Below, one piece after another: positions 15,522-24,207 of a stretch of 64,000 nucleotides of DNA. Numbering within the stretch: position 1 is the stretch's first letter; each line of letters starts with the position of its first letter. The stretch covers positions 992,001 through 1,056,000 of the forward strand of contig JADKAF010000001.1 in the NCBI GenBank assembly GCA_016719295.1, written 5' to 3'. The DNA is from Planctomycetota bacterium (GTDB taxonomy: Bacteria; Planctomycetota; UBA1135; JADKAF01). Under the pieces are notes generated by a model. It saw only the letters and a list, made by a program, of their open reading frames with translations, was not told the DNA's origin and did no database searches. The translations under genes and the position numbers were made by a program.

Positions 15522-18500
15522 CGTCGCCGTTCGGCCCTCTTCTTCTTCGCCGGCGCGACGATCGATCCGTCGGCCTCGGACTTCCCAGCATCCGCGCGTG
15601 CGCCTGCACCCGCGGCGCGCGCGCGCGCTCGCCGCAGCGCGTCCGCCGTCGCGCCGCCGCGTTCTTCCGCCGTCTGCTCTGCCAGCTCCTGAGGAGAGCC
15701 GCGGAACAGCATGCGACCGCCGTGCTTACCGCCGCCGGGACCGAGGTCGCAGACCTCGTGCGCGCGCCAGAGCAGCAGCGGATCGTGCTCCACCATCGCC
15801 ACCGCGTGACCGCGCTGCGCGAGGTAGCTCAAGCTGTCCCCCAGCCCCGCGACATCCACCGGGTGCAAGCCCTGCGATGGCTCGTCGAGCACGATCAAGA
15901 GCGGGCGTGCGCTCGGCGTGGCTCCGAGCGCTGGCGCGAGCTTCAGGCGCTGCAGCTCGCCGCCGGAGAGGCTGTGCAGCGATTGGCCGAGGCGCAGGTG
16001 CCCGAGGCCGATCCGCCGCGCGGGCTCCAAGGCGCGCGCGAGCGCCGGCTGCTCGGCGCAGAAGCTCGCCGCCGCCTCGAGCTCGAGGTCGAGCAGCTCG
16101 GCGATCGAGAGCCCGCGCCAGCGCACCTCGAGCACGTCCGCGCGGAAGCGCAGACCTTGGCATTCCTCGCAGCCGATCCAGAGGTCGGCGAGGAGGCCAC
16201 GGTCGAGCCGGCGCTCGCCGAGCCCGCGGCAGACGCTGCATGCGCCGGAGGATCCGGCGCCGCCGAACGAGAAGGTCGCCGCGGTGTAGCCGCGCGCACG
16301 CGCTTCGGGCACGCGGCTCCACAGCGCGCGCACGCGATCCCAGACCCCGAGCGCGGAAGCGACGACCGCGCGACGCGAGCGCGTGAGCGGCCGATCGTCC
16401 ACGACGCAGAGGGCCTCGAAGCTCTCCGCGCCCTGGAGCGTCTCCCAGCGCGCGAGCGCGGAGCGCTCTTCCGAGCTGGGCGCCAGCGCGCGCGCACGCT
16501 CGAACGCGGGGACGAGAGTGCCGAGCAGCAGGGACGACTTCCCCGCGCCGGAGACGCCGCTCACCGCGGTGATGCGGCCTGCCTCGAGCTCGAAGTCGAG
16601 CCCTTGCAGCGTGCGCGTGCGAACGCCGCGGAGCTGCAGGCGTTCGGATCGCGGCGCCGCAGCGCACGCCGCGGCGAAGAGCTCGCCGCGCAGCGCTCGA
16701 CCCGTGGCCGTCGCCGCGCTCCGCAGCTCGAGCGGAGTGCCGCTCGCGACGCAGCGGCCTCCCGCTGCGCCCGCTCCAGGACCGAGCTCGAGCACGTGGT
16801 CCGCGCGCTCGATCAGCTCTTCGGCGTGCTCGATGACGAGCAGCGTATTGCCCGCATTTCGCCAGCCCCGCAGCACGTTCCACAGCGCGTCGAGATCGCG
16901 CGCGTGCAGGCCGACGCTCGGCTCGTCGAGCACGACGCAGAGGCCGTCGAGTCCAGCCGCCGTCGCCGCGACGAGCCGCAGCCGACGGAGCTCGCCGCTC
17001 GAGAGCGTCGCGGCATCGCGCGCGGCATCGAGATGCCCGAGCCCGAGATCCACCAAGGTCTTCAGCTTCGCGTCGAGCTGCGGAAGCACGGCCTCCGCGG
17101 CGCGCGCTCGCGCACCTCCGGCCGCTCGCGCGCGGATGCGTTCGCGAGCGATCTCGGAGGCGAGCTCGGAGAAGGGCAGCGCGAGGATCTCGCGCAGCGC
17201 GACGCTCGGCTCGAGCGGATCGCGCGCGAGGCGCAGGGCCTTGGCCCAGCGCTCGTCGTGCGCGAGGCTCCGCTCGTTCCAGGCCGCGGGAACTGCCGTG
17301 CCGCAGCGGGAGCACGCACCATCGAGATCGAACTCGCAGCGCTCGCCGTCTCTCGCGCCGTCGCGCGCGCGCTGGACGAAGACCACGCGGCGGCGCTGCG
17401 TGCGCCGCGCGGCTTCGATGGCCTCGACCACGCGCGGTATGGCGCGCTCCTCGAAGCTCACGCGATCGAGCACGAGCTCGACGCGCGCTCCAGGCGCGGG
17501 CGCCGGAGCGCTCGCCTCGTCGAGGCGGAGCTCCGCTCCGTCCACGAGCGCGCGCAGAAAGCCCTGCGCGACGAGCAGCTCGCGCTCCGAGCCGAACTCG
17601 CCCTGCCGCGGCCAAGGCACGCAGAGATAGCCCTTGGCTCCGGCCCAACGCGCGGCCATGGAGCGAGCGAGCTCCGTGGGATCGATCGGACCGAGTGGCT
17701 CGCCGTGCTCGGGACAATGCGGCGTCGCGACGCGCGCGAAGTAGCGCGACAGATCGCTCGCGATCTCGCCGAGATCGGCGACGTCGCGCCCGGCTTCGCC
17801 CGCGCCGTCGCGCGCATCGACGGCCAAGGTGGGGCCGAGGCCCTCGACGCCGTCGTGAGGCGCGCGCGCGAGCGTGCCGAGCCGCTTGCGAGCTCCCGCG
17901 CCGAGCGACTCGAGGAAGCGCCGTCGCCCTTCGGCGTGCACGATGTCGAAGAGCAGCGTGCTCTTGCCCGAGCCCGAAGGGCCGGTGATCACGCTCAAGG
18001 CGCCGAGCGGGAAGCGCGCCTCCAAGGCGCGCAGGTTGTTGCGACGCGCGCCGCGGACCCGCAGCTCCGCCGCGGGACGCGCCGCTGCCTCGGCACGCGC
18101 GACCGGGTCGAGCGCCGCGGGAGCGCCGAGGAAGCGCCCGGTCGGCGTCTCCGCGCGGACGGCGAGCTCCGCCGGCGTTCCACGAGCGACGATCCTTCCG
18201 CCGCGAGCGCCGGAGCCGGGCCCCATCTCGATCAGCCATTGCGCGCTGCGCAGCACTTGCTCGTCGTGCTCGACGACGAGCACGCTGTCGCCGCGATCGA
18301 CGAGCTCGTAGAGCGCCTCGAGGAGTCCGCGGATATCGGCGGCGTGCAACCCGCGCGTCGGCTCGTCGAGCACGTAGAGCGTGCGTCCCGCCGCGGGCCG
18401 CGCGAGCTCGGCGGCGAGGCGCAGGCGCTGCAGCTCTCCGCCGCTCAAGTCGCGCGCGCGCTGCCCGAGCGCGAGATAGCCGAGACCGAGGCGGCGCAGC

Positions 18501-20596
18501 ACTTCGAGCACGCGGCGCGCCGCGACCTGGTCGCGCAGGCGTTCCGCCGCTTCGTCGACGCGCAGCGCGAGCCAGCCCGCGATGTCGAGTCCGCCGAAGC
18601 GCACCTCGCGCGTCGCGGGTGCGAAGCGCGAACCTCCGCACGCCTCGCACGAGGACGGCAGCGTGGTGCCGCGCGCGAGCTCGAGCTCGCGCACTCCCAT
18701 GCCGCGGCACGCCTCGCAGCGACCGCCGCCGCGCTTCTCCGAGACCTGCGCCGAGAAGCGCTGCGGAGCGTAGCCCCGCCAGCGCGCCTCCGGCGTTTCG
18801 GCCAGGCGCTCTCGGAGCAGCGGAGCGAGACCGCAGAGCGTCGCGACGTCGGAGCGCGCGCTGCGAGCGAGCGGGGCGGCATCGAGAGACACGACGCGCG
18901 CGAGCTGCTCGTGACCGAGCAAGACCTCGAACGGCAGCGCCGGCGCCTCGGACTGCTCGAGAGCGCGCGCGAGCGCCGGCACCAGCGTGCGCAGCGCGAG
19001 CGTGGACTTCCCCGATCCGGAGAGGCCGCAGAGCGCGACGAGCCCGCCGAGCGGCAGGGAGAGCTCGTCGCCTTGCAGGACCCCGCCGCGCGCGCCGCGC
19101 AGCACGAGCCGAGGTGCGCTGGCGGCATCGAAGTCACGCGCGCGATCCGCGTGCGAGTAGGCGCCATTCAGCGCACGCCCCGTCGCCGAGCTCGCCGAGG
19201 CCGCGAGCTCGCTCGGCGGCCCCGACGCCACGACGCGTCCGCCGTCGGCGCCGGCTCCCGGACCGAGCTCCACGAGCCAGTCCATGGCGCGCAGCAAGCG
19301 CAGATCGTGCTCGACGACGAGCAGCGTGTTGCCGCGATCGCGCAGCGCGCGCAGCGCGTCGATCACTCGATCGACCTCGCTGGGATGCAGCCCCGTCGAA
19401 GGCTCGTCGAGGACGTAGAGCACGTCGCGCAGATGCGCGCCGATCTGCGCCGCTAGGCGCACGCGCTGCGCTTCACCACCCGAGAGCGCGCGGCCGCCAC
19501 GAGCGAGCGGCAGATGTCCCAGCCCGAGGCCGAGCAGGAGCTCCAGGCGTTCGCCGATCCCGCGGAACGGCGCCTCGCCGGCCTCGAGCTCGCGCTCCTC
19601 CAGCGCGAGCTCGCGCCAGAGCGGCGCGGCCTCCTCGATGCAGAGCGCGAGCAGCTCGCCGAAGCCGCGTCCCTTCCAGCGCACGGCGCGCGCCTCGGCG
19701 CGCAAGCGCGTGCCGCTGCAAGCGGCGCAGAGCTCGCCGCTGCTCGACTCGCCCCGCCCGCGGCAGGTCGTGCACGCGCCGCGCGCGCCATGGAACGAGA
19801 AGAGCGCGGGCTCGAGGGCCGGCAAGTCGATGCGGCAGCTCGGGCAAGCGCGCGCGGTCGCGTAGAGATGCTCGGGCCCCTCTTCGCAGGCGAGGCCGAC
19901 GAAGCCCTTCGAGAGCTCGAGCGCCTGCACCACGGCTTCGTGAACGCGCGCTCGCTTCGCCGGATCCGGAACGACGCGATCGACGACGGCCTCGACCCGT
20001 GGCACGCCGCGCGAAGGGAGCTCGAGCTCTTCCTCGAGGCGCGCGACGCGGCCGTCGATTCGCAGCCGCGCGAGCCCCAGGGCGCGGAGGCGCTCCACCA
20101 GCGCGGGCAGGTCCTTCCGCTTCTCGAGCACCAGCGGAGCGAGCACGAGCGCGCGACGCCCGACGGCCTCGGAGCAGATGCGCTCCGAGATGCGCTCCGC
20201 CGACTGCGGCGCCAGCGCGCAGGCGCAGGCCGGGCAGTGCGGCACGCCGAAGCGCGCGAAGAGCGCGGCGAGCAGGTCGTGGATCTCGGTGAGCGAGGCG
20301 ACCGTGCTGCGCTTCGAGAACGCGCGCGAGCGCTGGTCGACCGCGATGGCCGGGCGGAGCCCCGTGATGCGATCCACGGCGGCGCCGTCGATCGCCCGGG
20401 CGAAGCGCCGTGCGCGCGGCGAGAGGGTCTGCAGGTAGCGCCTCTGGCCCTCGCGGAAGAGCGTGTCGATGGCGAGCGAGCTCTTGCCCGAGCCCGAGAC
20501 GCCGGCGAGCCCGATCATCCCGTCGCGCGGGAGGTCCAGGTCGACGCCGCGCAAGTTGTGCTCGCGCGCGCCGCGGATCTCGAGCAGGGATCGCAT
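15518..20596 (-). CDS. uvrA: Double-length UvrA: two UvrA units in one 1692-residue polypeptide
   Basis: Four Walker A motifs are visible, with lysines at 38 (GSGKSS), 530 (GSGKST), 878 (GSGKST) and 1353 (GAGKSS): two complete two-ATPase UvrA units joined near residue 845. The signatures are LSGGEAQRVRLA, LSGGELQRLRLA, LSSGELRRLRLV and LSGGELQRLKLA; the third deviates. Zinc-binding pairs are seen in CTTCRGRG...CAACSGTR and CEACRGMG...CEACGGSR (first unit), and in CSVCRGLG...CEECQGLR (second). In the first half of unit 2 only CSRCG is left of that finger. UvrA dimers find bulky DNA lesions and load UvrB. A covalent tandem would act as a built-in dimer. It is first in the run containing the XPB helicase. 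Start ATG at 20596. Confidence 0.93.
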   Translation of the reverse strand: MRSLLEIRGAREHNLRGVDLDLPRDGMIGLAGVSGSGKSSLAIDTLFREGQRRYLQTLSPRARRFARAIDGAAVDRITGLRPAIAVDQRSRAFSKRSTVASLTEIHDLLAALFARFGVPHCPACACALAPQSAERISERICSEAVGRRALVLAPLVLEKRKDLPALVERLRALGLARLRIDGRVARLEEELELPSRGVPRVEAVVDRVVPDPAKRARVHEAVVQALELSKGFVGLACEEGPEHLYATARACPSCRIDLPALEPALFSFHGARGACTTCRGRGESSSGELCAACSGTRLRAEARAVRWKGRGFGELLALCIEEAAPLWRELALEERELEAGEAPFRGIGERLELLLGLGLGHLPLARGGRALSGGEAQRVRLAAQIGAHLRDVLYVLDEPSTGLHPSEVDRVIDALRALRDRGNTLLVVEHDLRLLRAMDWLVELGPGAGADGGRVVASGPPSELAASASSATGRALNGAYSHADRARDFDAASAPRLVLRGARGGVLQGDELSLPLGGLVALCGLSGSGKSTLALRTLVPALARALEQSEAPALPFEVLLGHEQLARVVSLDAAPLARSARSDVATLCGLAPLLRERLAETPEARWRGYAPQRFSAQVSEKRGGGRCEACRGMGVRELELARGTTLPSSCEACGGSRFAPATREVRFGGLDIAGWLALRVDEAAERLRDQVAARRVLEVLRRLGLGYLALGQRARDLSGGELQRLRLAAELARPAAGRTLYVLDEPTRGLHAADIRGLLEALYELVDRGDSVLVVEHDEQVLRSAQWLIEMGPGSGARGGRIVARGTPAELAVRAETPTGRFLGAPAALDPVARAEAAARPAAELRVRGARRNNLRALEARFPLGALSVITGPSGSGKSTLLFDIVHAEGRRRFLESLGAGARKRLGTLARAPHDGVEGLGPTLAVDARDGAGEAGRDVADLGEIASDLSRYFARVATPHCPEHGEPLGPIDPTELARSMAARWAGAKGYLCVPWPRQGEFGSERELLVAQGFLRALVDGAELRLDEASAPAPAPGARVELVLDRVSFEERAIPRVVEAIEAARRTQRRRVVFVQRARDGARDGERCEFDLDGACSRCGTAVPAAWNERSLAHDERWAKALRLARDPLEPSVALREILALPFSELASEIARERIRARAAGGARARAAEAVLPQLDAKLKTLVDLGLGHLDAARDAATLSSGELRRLRLVAATAAGLDGLCVVLDEPSVGLHARDLDALWNVLRGWRNAGNTLLVIEHAEELIERADHVLELGPGAGAAGGRCVASGTPLELRSAATATGRALRGELFAAACAAAPRSERLQLRGVRTRTLQGLDFELEAGRITAVSGVSGAGKSSLLLGTLVPAFERARALAPSSEERSALARWETLQGAESFEALCVVDDRPLTRSRRAVVASALGVWDRVRALWSRVPEARARGYTAATFSFGGAGSSGACSVCRGLGERRLDRGLLADLWIGCEECQGLRFRADVLEVRWRGLSIAELLDLELEAAASFCAEQPALARALEPARRIGLGHLRLGQSLHSLSGGELQRLKLAPALGATPSARPLLIVLDEPSQGLHPVDVAGLGDSLSYLAQRGHAVAMVEHDPLLLWRAHEVCDLGPGGGKHGGRMLFRGSPQELAEQTAEERGGATADALRRARARAAGAGARADAGKSEADGSIVAPAKKKRAERRR

Positions 20597-20765
20597 CGGG
20601 TTGGTGGACGGGTAGGACGAACGCAGTCGACCGGGGTGCTCTTGCGCCGCGCACCGAGCCGCATCGCGGCACCGCGTGCGCGGGCGAGAAACTGGTCACG
20701 CTACCCGATGCCTGGAGCCGCGGAAAGAGCGCGAGGAAGGCGCGAGAGGACCGGGCCGCGCGCGC

Positions 20766-21860
20766 TCAGAAACCGCTCGCGCGAGCGCGAGCGAGGAGCT
20801 CGGGGAACACGCCGTAAGAGCGGACGCCGCCGCGGTCACCGCTCGCACGCAGATAGGCATCGTTCACCTTCGCGGCGCCGCGCGCGGCGAAGTCCCAGCG
20901 CTGCTCGCGCGCGCGCCGGCGCGCCGCACGCGCGGCGTCGAGCACACGCTCGGGAAACGCGACGGGCGGCCCATTCGCCGGGGCGAGCAGCGCCGCCTCG
21001 GCGTGCAGCAAGAGGCCCACCAGTGCGGCGAGGCGCAGCTCCTCCTCCGCGGCGCGCGCGAGCCCGAGGTAGGCGGCGAGATTCGCCTCGGCTTCCGAGG
21101 TGAACCCGCCGCGATGCGCCTCTTCGTGCGCGATCGCGAAGAAGCGCTCGGCAGGCGTGAGCCCGGGCTCGACGTGCGGCTCCATCCAGCCGGGCAGGAA
21201 CACCCCGGCGATCCCCAACGCGGCGAGCGCTCCGCTCGGGAAGAAGTCGCGCGCGCCGGCGGCCGCGAGCGCCGCCGCGGGATCGAGAGCGCGTACCGCG
21301 TCGAGCCCGCATTGCGCCGCGCGGAGCGAGAGCGCCTGCACCGCGTTTTCTCCGCTCGGCTCGCTCTCCCTCGCGGGCGGGGCTTCCAAGCCGCGCACGA
21401 GAGCCCCGGCTTCGCGGCGCAGCGCCGCCACGACCTCGCTCGCGGAGAGGGTCGGCCAAGCGCGCCGCTCCTCGATCGGAAGTCGGCGGTGCAGCACCCC
21501 CCACGGCAGCACCGCGAGGACGTAGACCCAAAGCGCGAGAGCGAGCGGGGGCTTCAGCAGCGCCCACGGCCAGGTCCAGCGCGCGCCCTCCGCTCGCGCG
21601 GCGCGCACTCCGCGCCAGCCGAGGGAGATGGCGAGCAACAGCAGCAGGAGCAGCGTGGCCTCGCTCAGCGAGAACGGCACGTGCGAGCCGATCTCGCGCG
21701 TTGCGTTCGCCCAGCGCGGCAGGATCTCGCGGTACCAGAACTCGAAGACCTCGGAGCCGCGCGGCGCGAGCGCCGCGGCGCCTGTGACCACCAGCGCCAG
21801 CAGCAGCGGCAGGCGTATCGCGCCGCGGCTGCGCTCCCCGGCGAGACGCTGCGTGCTCAC
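20766..21860 (-). CDS. DUF3810-like membrane protein with HEAH metal motif
   Basis: 364 residues from the GTG at 21860, which overlaps the stop of the inositol-phosphatase gene (GTGA). Three hydrophobic segments occupy the first 140 residues (LPLLLALVVTGAAALAP, LLLLLLLAISLGW, LALALWVYVLAVLPW). After a helical region comes FFAIAHEEAHRGGFTSEAEA, an HExxH-like motif reading H-E-E-A-H with downstream Glu, as in the DUF3810 family and zinc metallopeptidases. A membrane-embedded peptidase is a reasonable inference but has no known substrate. It is the last gene of the eight-gene operon starting at 30443. Confidence 0.7.
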   Translation of the reverse strand: MSTQRLAGERSRGAIRLPLLLALVVTGAAALAPRGSEVFEFWYREILPRWANATREIGSHVPFSLSEATLLLLLLLAISLGWRGVRAARAEGARWTWPWALLKPPLALALWVYVLAVLPWGVLHRRLPIEERRAWPTLSASEVVAALRREAGALVRGLEAPPARESEPSGENAVQALSLRAAQCGLDAVRALDPAAALAAAGARDFFPSGALAALGIAGVFLPGWMEPHVEPGLTPAERFFAIAHEEAHRGGFTSEAEANLAAYLGLARAAEEELRLAALVGLLLHAEAALLAPANGPPVAFPERVLDAARAARRRAREQRWDFAARGAAKVNDAYLRASGDRGGVRSYGVFPELLARARASGF

Positions 21861-22678
21861 GCTCCGCCGCGCCACCGGCCGCGGAGCTCTCGCTGCAGCG
21901 CGGCATGCAGCACCGGCGGCCCGCAGACGACGCTGCCGCCGTGCAGCCATTCGTTCCCGCCTCGGAGGTCCGTGACGACCCCGCCCGCCTCGCGCACGAG
22001 CAACGCGCCCGCGGCGACATCGTAGGGCTTGAGGTCCAGCTCCCAGAACGCGTCGAAGCGCCCGCACGCGACGAACGCGAGATCCGCCGAGGCCGCGCCC
22101 CAGCGCCGCAGATCGCGGACCTGCGGGTAGAGGTGCGCGAAGAGCGCCGCGTTGTCGCGCTCGGGATCACCGCGCTCGTACGGGAAGCCGGTGGCGACCA
22201 GCGCATCCTTGAGCTCGCTCGTGCGCGCGACGCGAATCGGCCTTCCGGCGAGAAAGGCGCCCCCGCCGGCGCGCGCGCTGAAGGTCTCGCCGAGCTTCGG
22301 GAGATGCACGACCCCCACGCGCGGCTCGCCGCCCTCGTAGAGCGCGATCGAGACGCCGAAGGCCGGCAGCCCGTGCACGAAGTTGATCGTCCCGTCGAGC
22401 GGATCGACGATCCACGTCGGCGCGTCCGGAGAGCCGCTGCGCCCTTCCTCCTCGGCGTGGATCGCGTGGCCGGGATAGCGCGCCCGCACGGCTTGCAGGA
22501 TCGTGCGCTCGGAGGCCAGATCCGCGGCCGTGACGAGGTCGCGATGCGTGCTCTTGCGCTCGATGCGCGTGGGATCGAGCCGCTCGAAGTGCTGGAGCAG
22601 GACACGCCCGGCCTCGCGCGCGATCTGCACGGCGAAGTCGAGCGCGGCAGTGTCCTCGCTGCCGCGGCGGGAGATCAC
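21857..22678 (-). CDS. Inositol monophosphatase-family phosphatase
   Basis: 273 residues from the GTG at 22678, overlapping the dacB stop (GTGA). The metal-binding signatures of the Mg2+-dependent FIG superfamily are present: DLVTAADLASE, EEEGRSG, WIVDPLDGTINFVHGLPAFG (motif A, D-P-L-D-G-T) and WELDLKPYDVAAGALLVREA (motif B, W-D-x-x-x-x). Candidate substrates include inositol-1-phosphate and related sugar phosphates; SuhB- and HisN-like roles cannot be told apart by sequence alone. Cytoplasmic, no signal peptide. It lies between dacB and the DUF3810-like gene in a translationally coupled operon. Confidence 0.88.
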   Translation of the reverse strand: MISRRGSEDTAALDFAVQIAREAGRVLLQHFERLDPTRIERKSTHRDLVTAADLASERTILQAVRARYPGHAIHAEEEGRSGSPDAPTWIVDPLDGTINFVHGLPAFGVSIALYEGGEPRVGVVHLPKLGETFSARAGGGAFLAGRPIRVARTSELKDALVATGFPYERGDPERDNAALFAHLYPQVRDLRRWGAASADLAFVACGRFDAFWELDLKPYDVAAGALLVREAGGVVTDLRGGNEWLHGGSVVCGPPVLHAALQRELRGRWRGGA

Positions 22679-24168
22679 CGCGAGCCTCGCTCGTCCGATT
22701 CGATCATCGAGCGAACGAGGCGATCCACCGCCGGCTTGATCGTGTTGCGATTGGCGCCCTGGCGCTTGCGGTCGTACTCGATCAGCACGGCGAAGGCGAG
22801 CTCGCGATCGCCCTTCGTCAGCACCGTTCCGGCGAGCGCGCTCGCCCCGCCGATCCAGCCGGTCTTCGCTCGGACGCGGCCGCGATAGATCTCCTCGCGC
22901 ATGCGATCGGAGAGCGTCCCGTCGACGCCGGCGCGCGGCAGCGAGACGGAGAAAGCCGGCCACCACGGGCGCTGCGACGCGGCGCGCAGCGTCTCCACCA
23001 GCAAGCGCGCCGAGGCGCGATTGGCGTGCGAGAGCCCCGAACCGTCGACGATGCCGAACTGCGCGCGCGCCTTCTCCGAGAGCCCCCAGGTCTCGAGCAC
23101 GCCCGCGACCGCCTTCGCGCCGCCGTTCCACGAGCCGCCGCCGCCGAAGCGCGCGCCGAGGTGCTTCCAGAGGCAGCCCGTCGGTTGGTTCATGCTGTCC
23201 TTGTTGGCGTGGAAGACGATCTCGGCGAGCGGGGTTCCGCTGCGCGCGATCGCGGCGCTGGCCGGCGCGGCCTCCACCGCCGGCGCGATGCCTCCGTCGA
23301 TCGCCACGCCGTGGCGCCGCAGACCTTCGTGCATCGCGCGCGCCCACGTGCGCTCGGGATCGGGATCGACCGCGCGGATCGGGGCGATCTCGCCGCGAGC
23401 GGGGATCTCGCCGCGGAGCTCCCAAGCCTGCTGCGCTTCGAGCCAGACGGCGTGCCACGAGGGCTTCTTCGCCTGCTTGGAGGTGCGGTCGACGAGCTGT
23501 GCCACGATCCCCGGGGGACCGAGGACGGGTTTGCGCTCCGCGTCGAACGCGATCTCGACGCAGGCGCCGCCCACGGAGAGCGCGGTCACCGGAGCCGCCC
23601 ACTCGTACTGGAGATCGCTCTTCGGCCACTCGGGATGCGTGCGCTCGGCGTCGAACTCGCGTCCGTCGTAGACCAGCTTGCCGGTCACCTTGGTGATGCC
23701 GGCCGCGCGCAGCGCGATCGCCAGCTCCTCGGCGCGCGCATGGATATCCGCGCCGGCGAAGGCGGTCTGGAGACCCGAGTCACCCCAGCCGATGGCCCAG
23801 AGGTCGCCCCGCAGCTCGCCGCCTTCGATCGGGCCGGCGGCGCGCAGCTCGGTCTCGACCCGCCCTTCGGGTCCGAGCAGCTCCAGCGCCGCGGCCGTCG
23901 TCAAGAGCTTCGCGGTCGAGGCCGGCTTGAAGGAACGATCGGCCGCGGCCTCGAAGAGCAGCTCCCCGCTCTTCAGGTCGACGATCGCGAGCCCGACCGC
24001 GAACGCATCGCGCTCGAGCTCGGCGACCCAAGCGCTCCACGTGCGCGAGGACTGCGCGAGCGCCGGACTGGCCGAGCACAGAGCGAGCGCCGTACCGAGC
24101 GCCAGCGGAGCGAAGGAGCAGGAGAGCGCGTGCGCGCGGCGAAAAGCGCGAGCGTGGGTCCGGATCAT
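22675..24168 (-). CDS. dacB: D-alanyl-D-alanine carboxypeptidase/endopeptidase (PBP4, S13)
   Basis: 497 residues with an export signal (about 1-39, ALCSASPALAQ). The active-site triads of S13 peptidases are present: PASTAK (Ser84-x-x-Lys87), HANKDSMNQPTG in the SxN position (here S-M-N rather than the common S-D-N), and AKTGWIGG (KTG). VDGSGLSHANR is also typical. The enzyme trims D-Ala and cleaves cross-links in periplasmic peptidoglycan, implying that this organism makes peptidoglycan. It follows the M28 peptidase gene by 39 bp and overlaps the next gene (GTGA). Confidence 0.9.
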   Translation of the reverse strand: MIRTHARAFRRAHALSCSFAPLALGTALALCSASPALAQSSRTWSAWVAELERDAFAVGLAIVDLKSGELLFEAAADRSFKPASTAKLLTTAAALELLGPEGRVETELRAAGPIEGGELRGDLWAIGWGDSGLQTAFAGADIHARAEELAIALRAAGITKVTGKLVYDGREFDAERTHPEWPKSDLQYEWAAPVTALSVGGACVEIAFDAERKPVLGPPGIVAQLVDRTSKQAKKPSWHAVWLEAQQAWELRGEIPARGEIAPIRAVDPDPERTWARAMHEGLRRHGVAIDGGIAPAVEAAPASAAIARSGTPLAEIVFHANKDSMNQPTGCLWKHLGARFGGGGSWNGGAKAVAGVLETWGLSEKARAQFGIVDGSGLSHANRASARLLVETLRAASQRPWWPAFSVSLPRAGVDGTLSDRMREEIYRGRVRAKTGWIGGASALAGTVLTKGDRELAFAVLIEYDRKRQGANRNTIKPAVDRLVRSMIESDERGSR

Positions 24169-24207
24169 CGGCGAAGGTCGAGCGAGCGGAGTTTCGTGGG
24201 GCGCGAG

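Noticed and set aside
15722..19456. Very long open frame on the plus strand opposite uvrA, and similar ones opposite many other genes (e.g. 177-3566, 5230-7563, 50469-52472 on the minus strand opposite groEL1).
   Set aside because: They lie antisense to clear genes, have Arg/Ala-rich sequence without family motifs, and are expected in GC-rich DNA, where antisense frames rarely meet stop codons.
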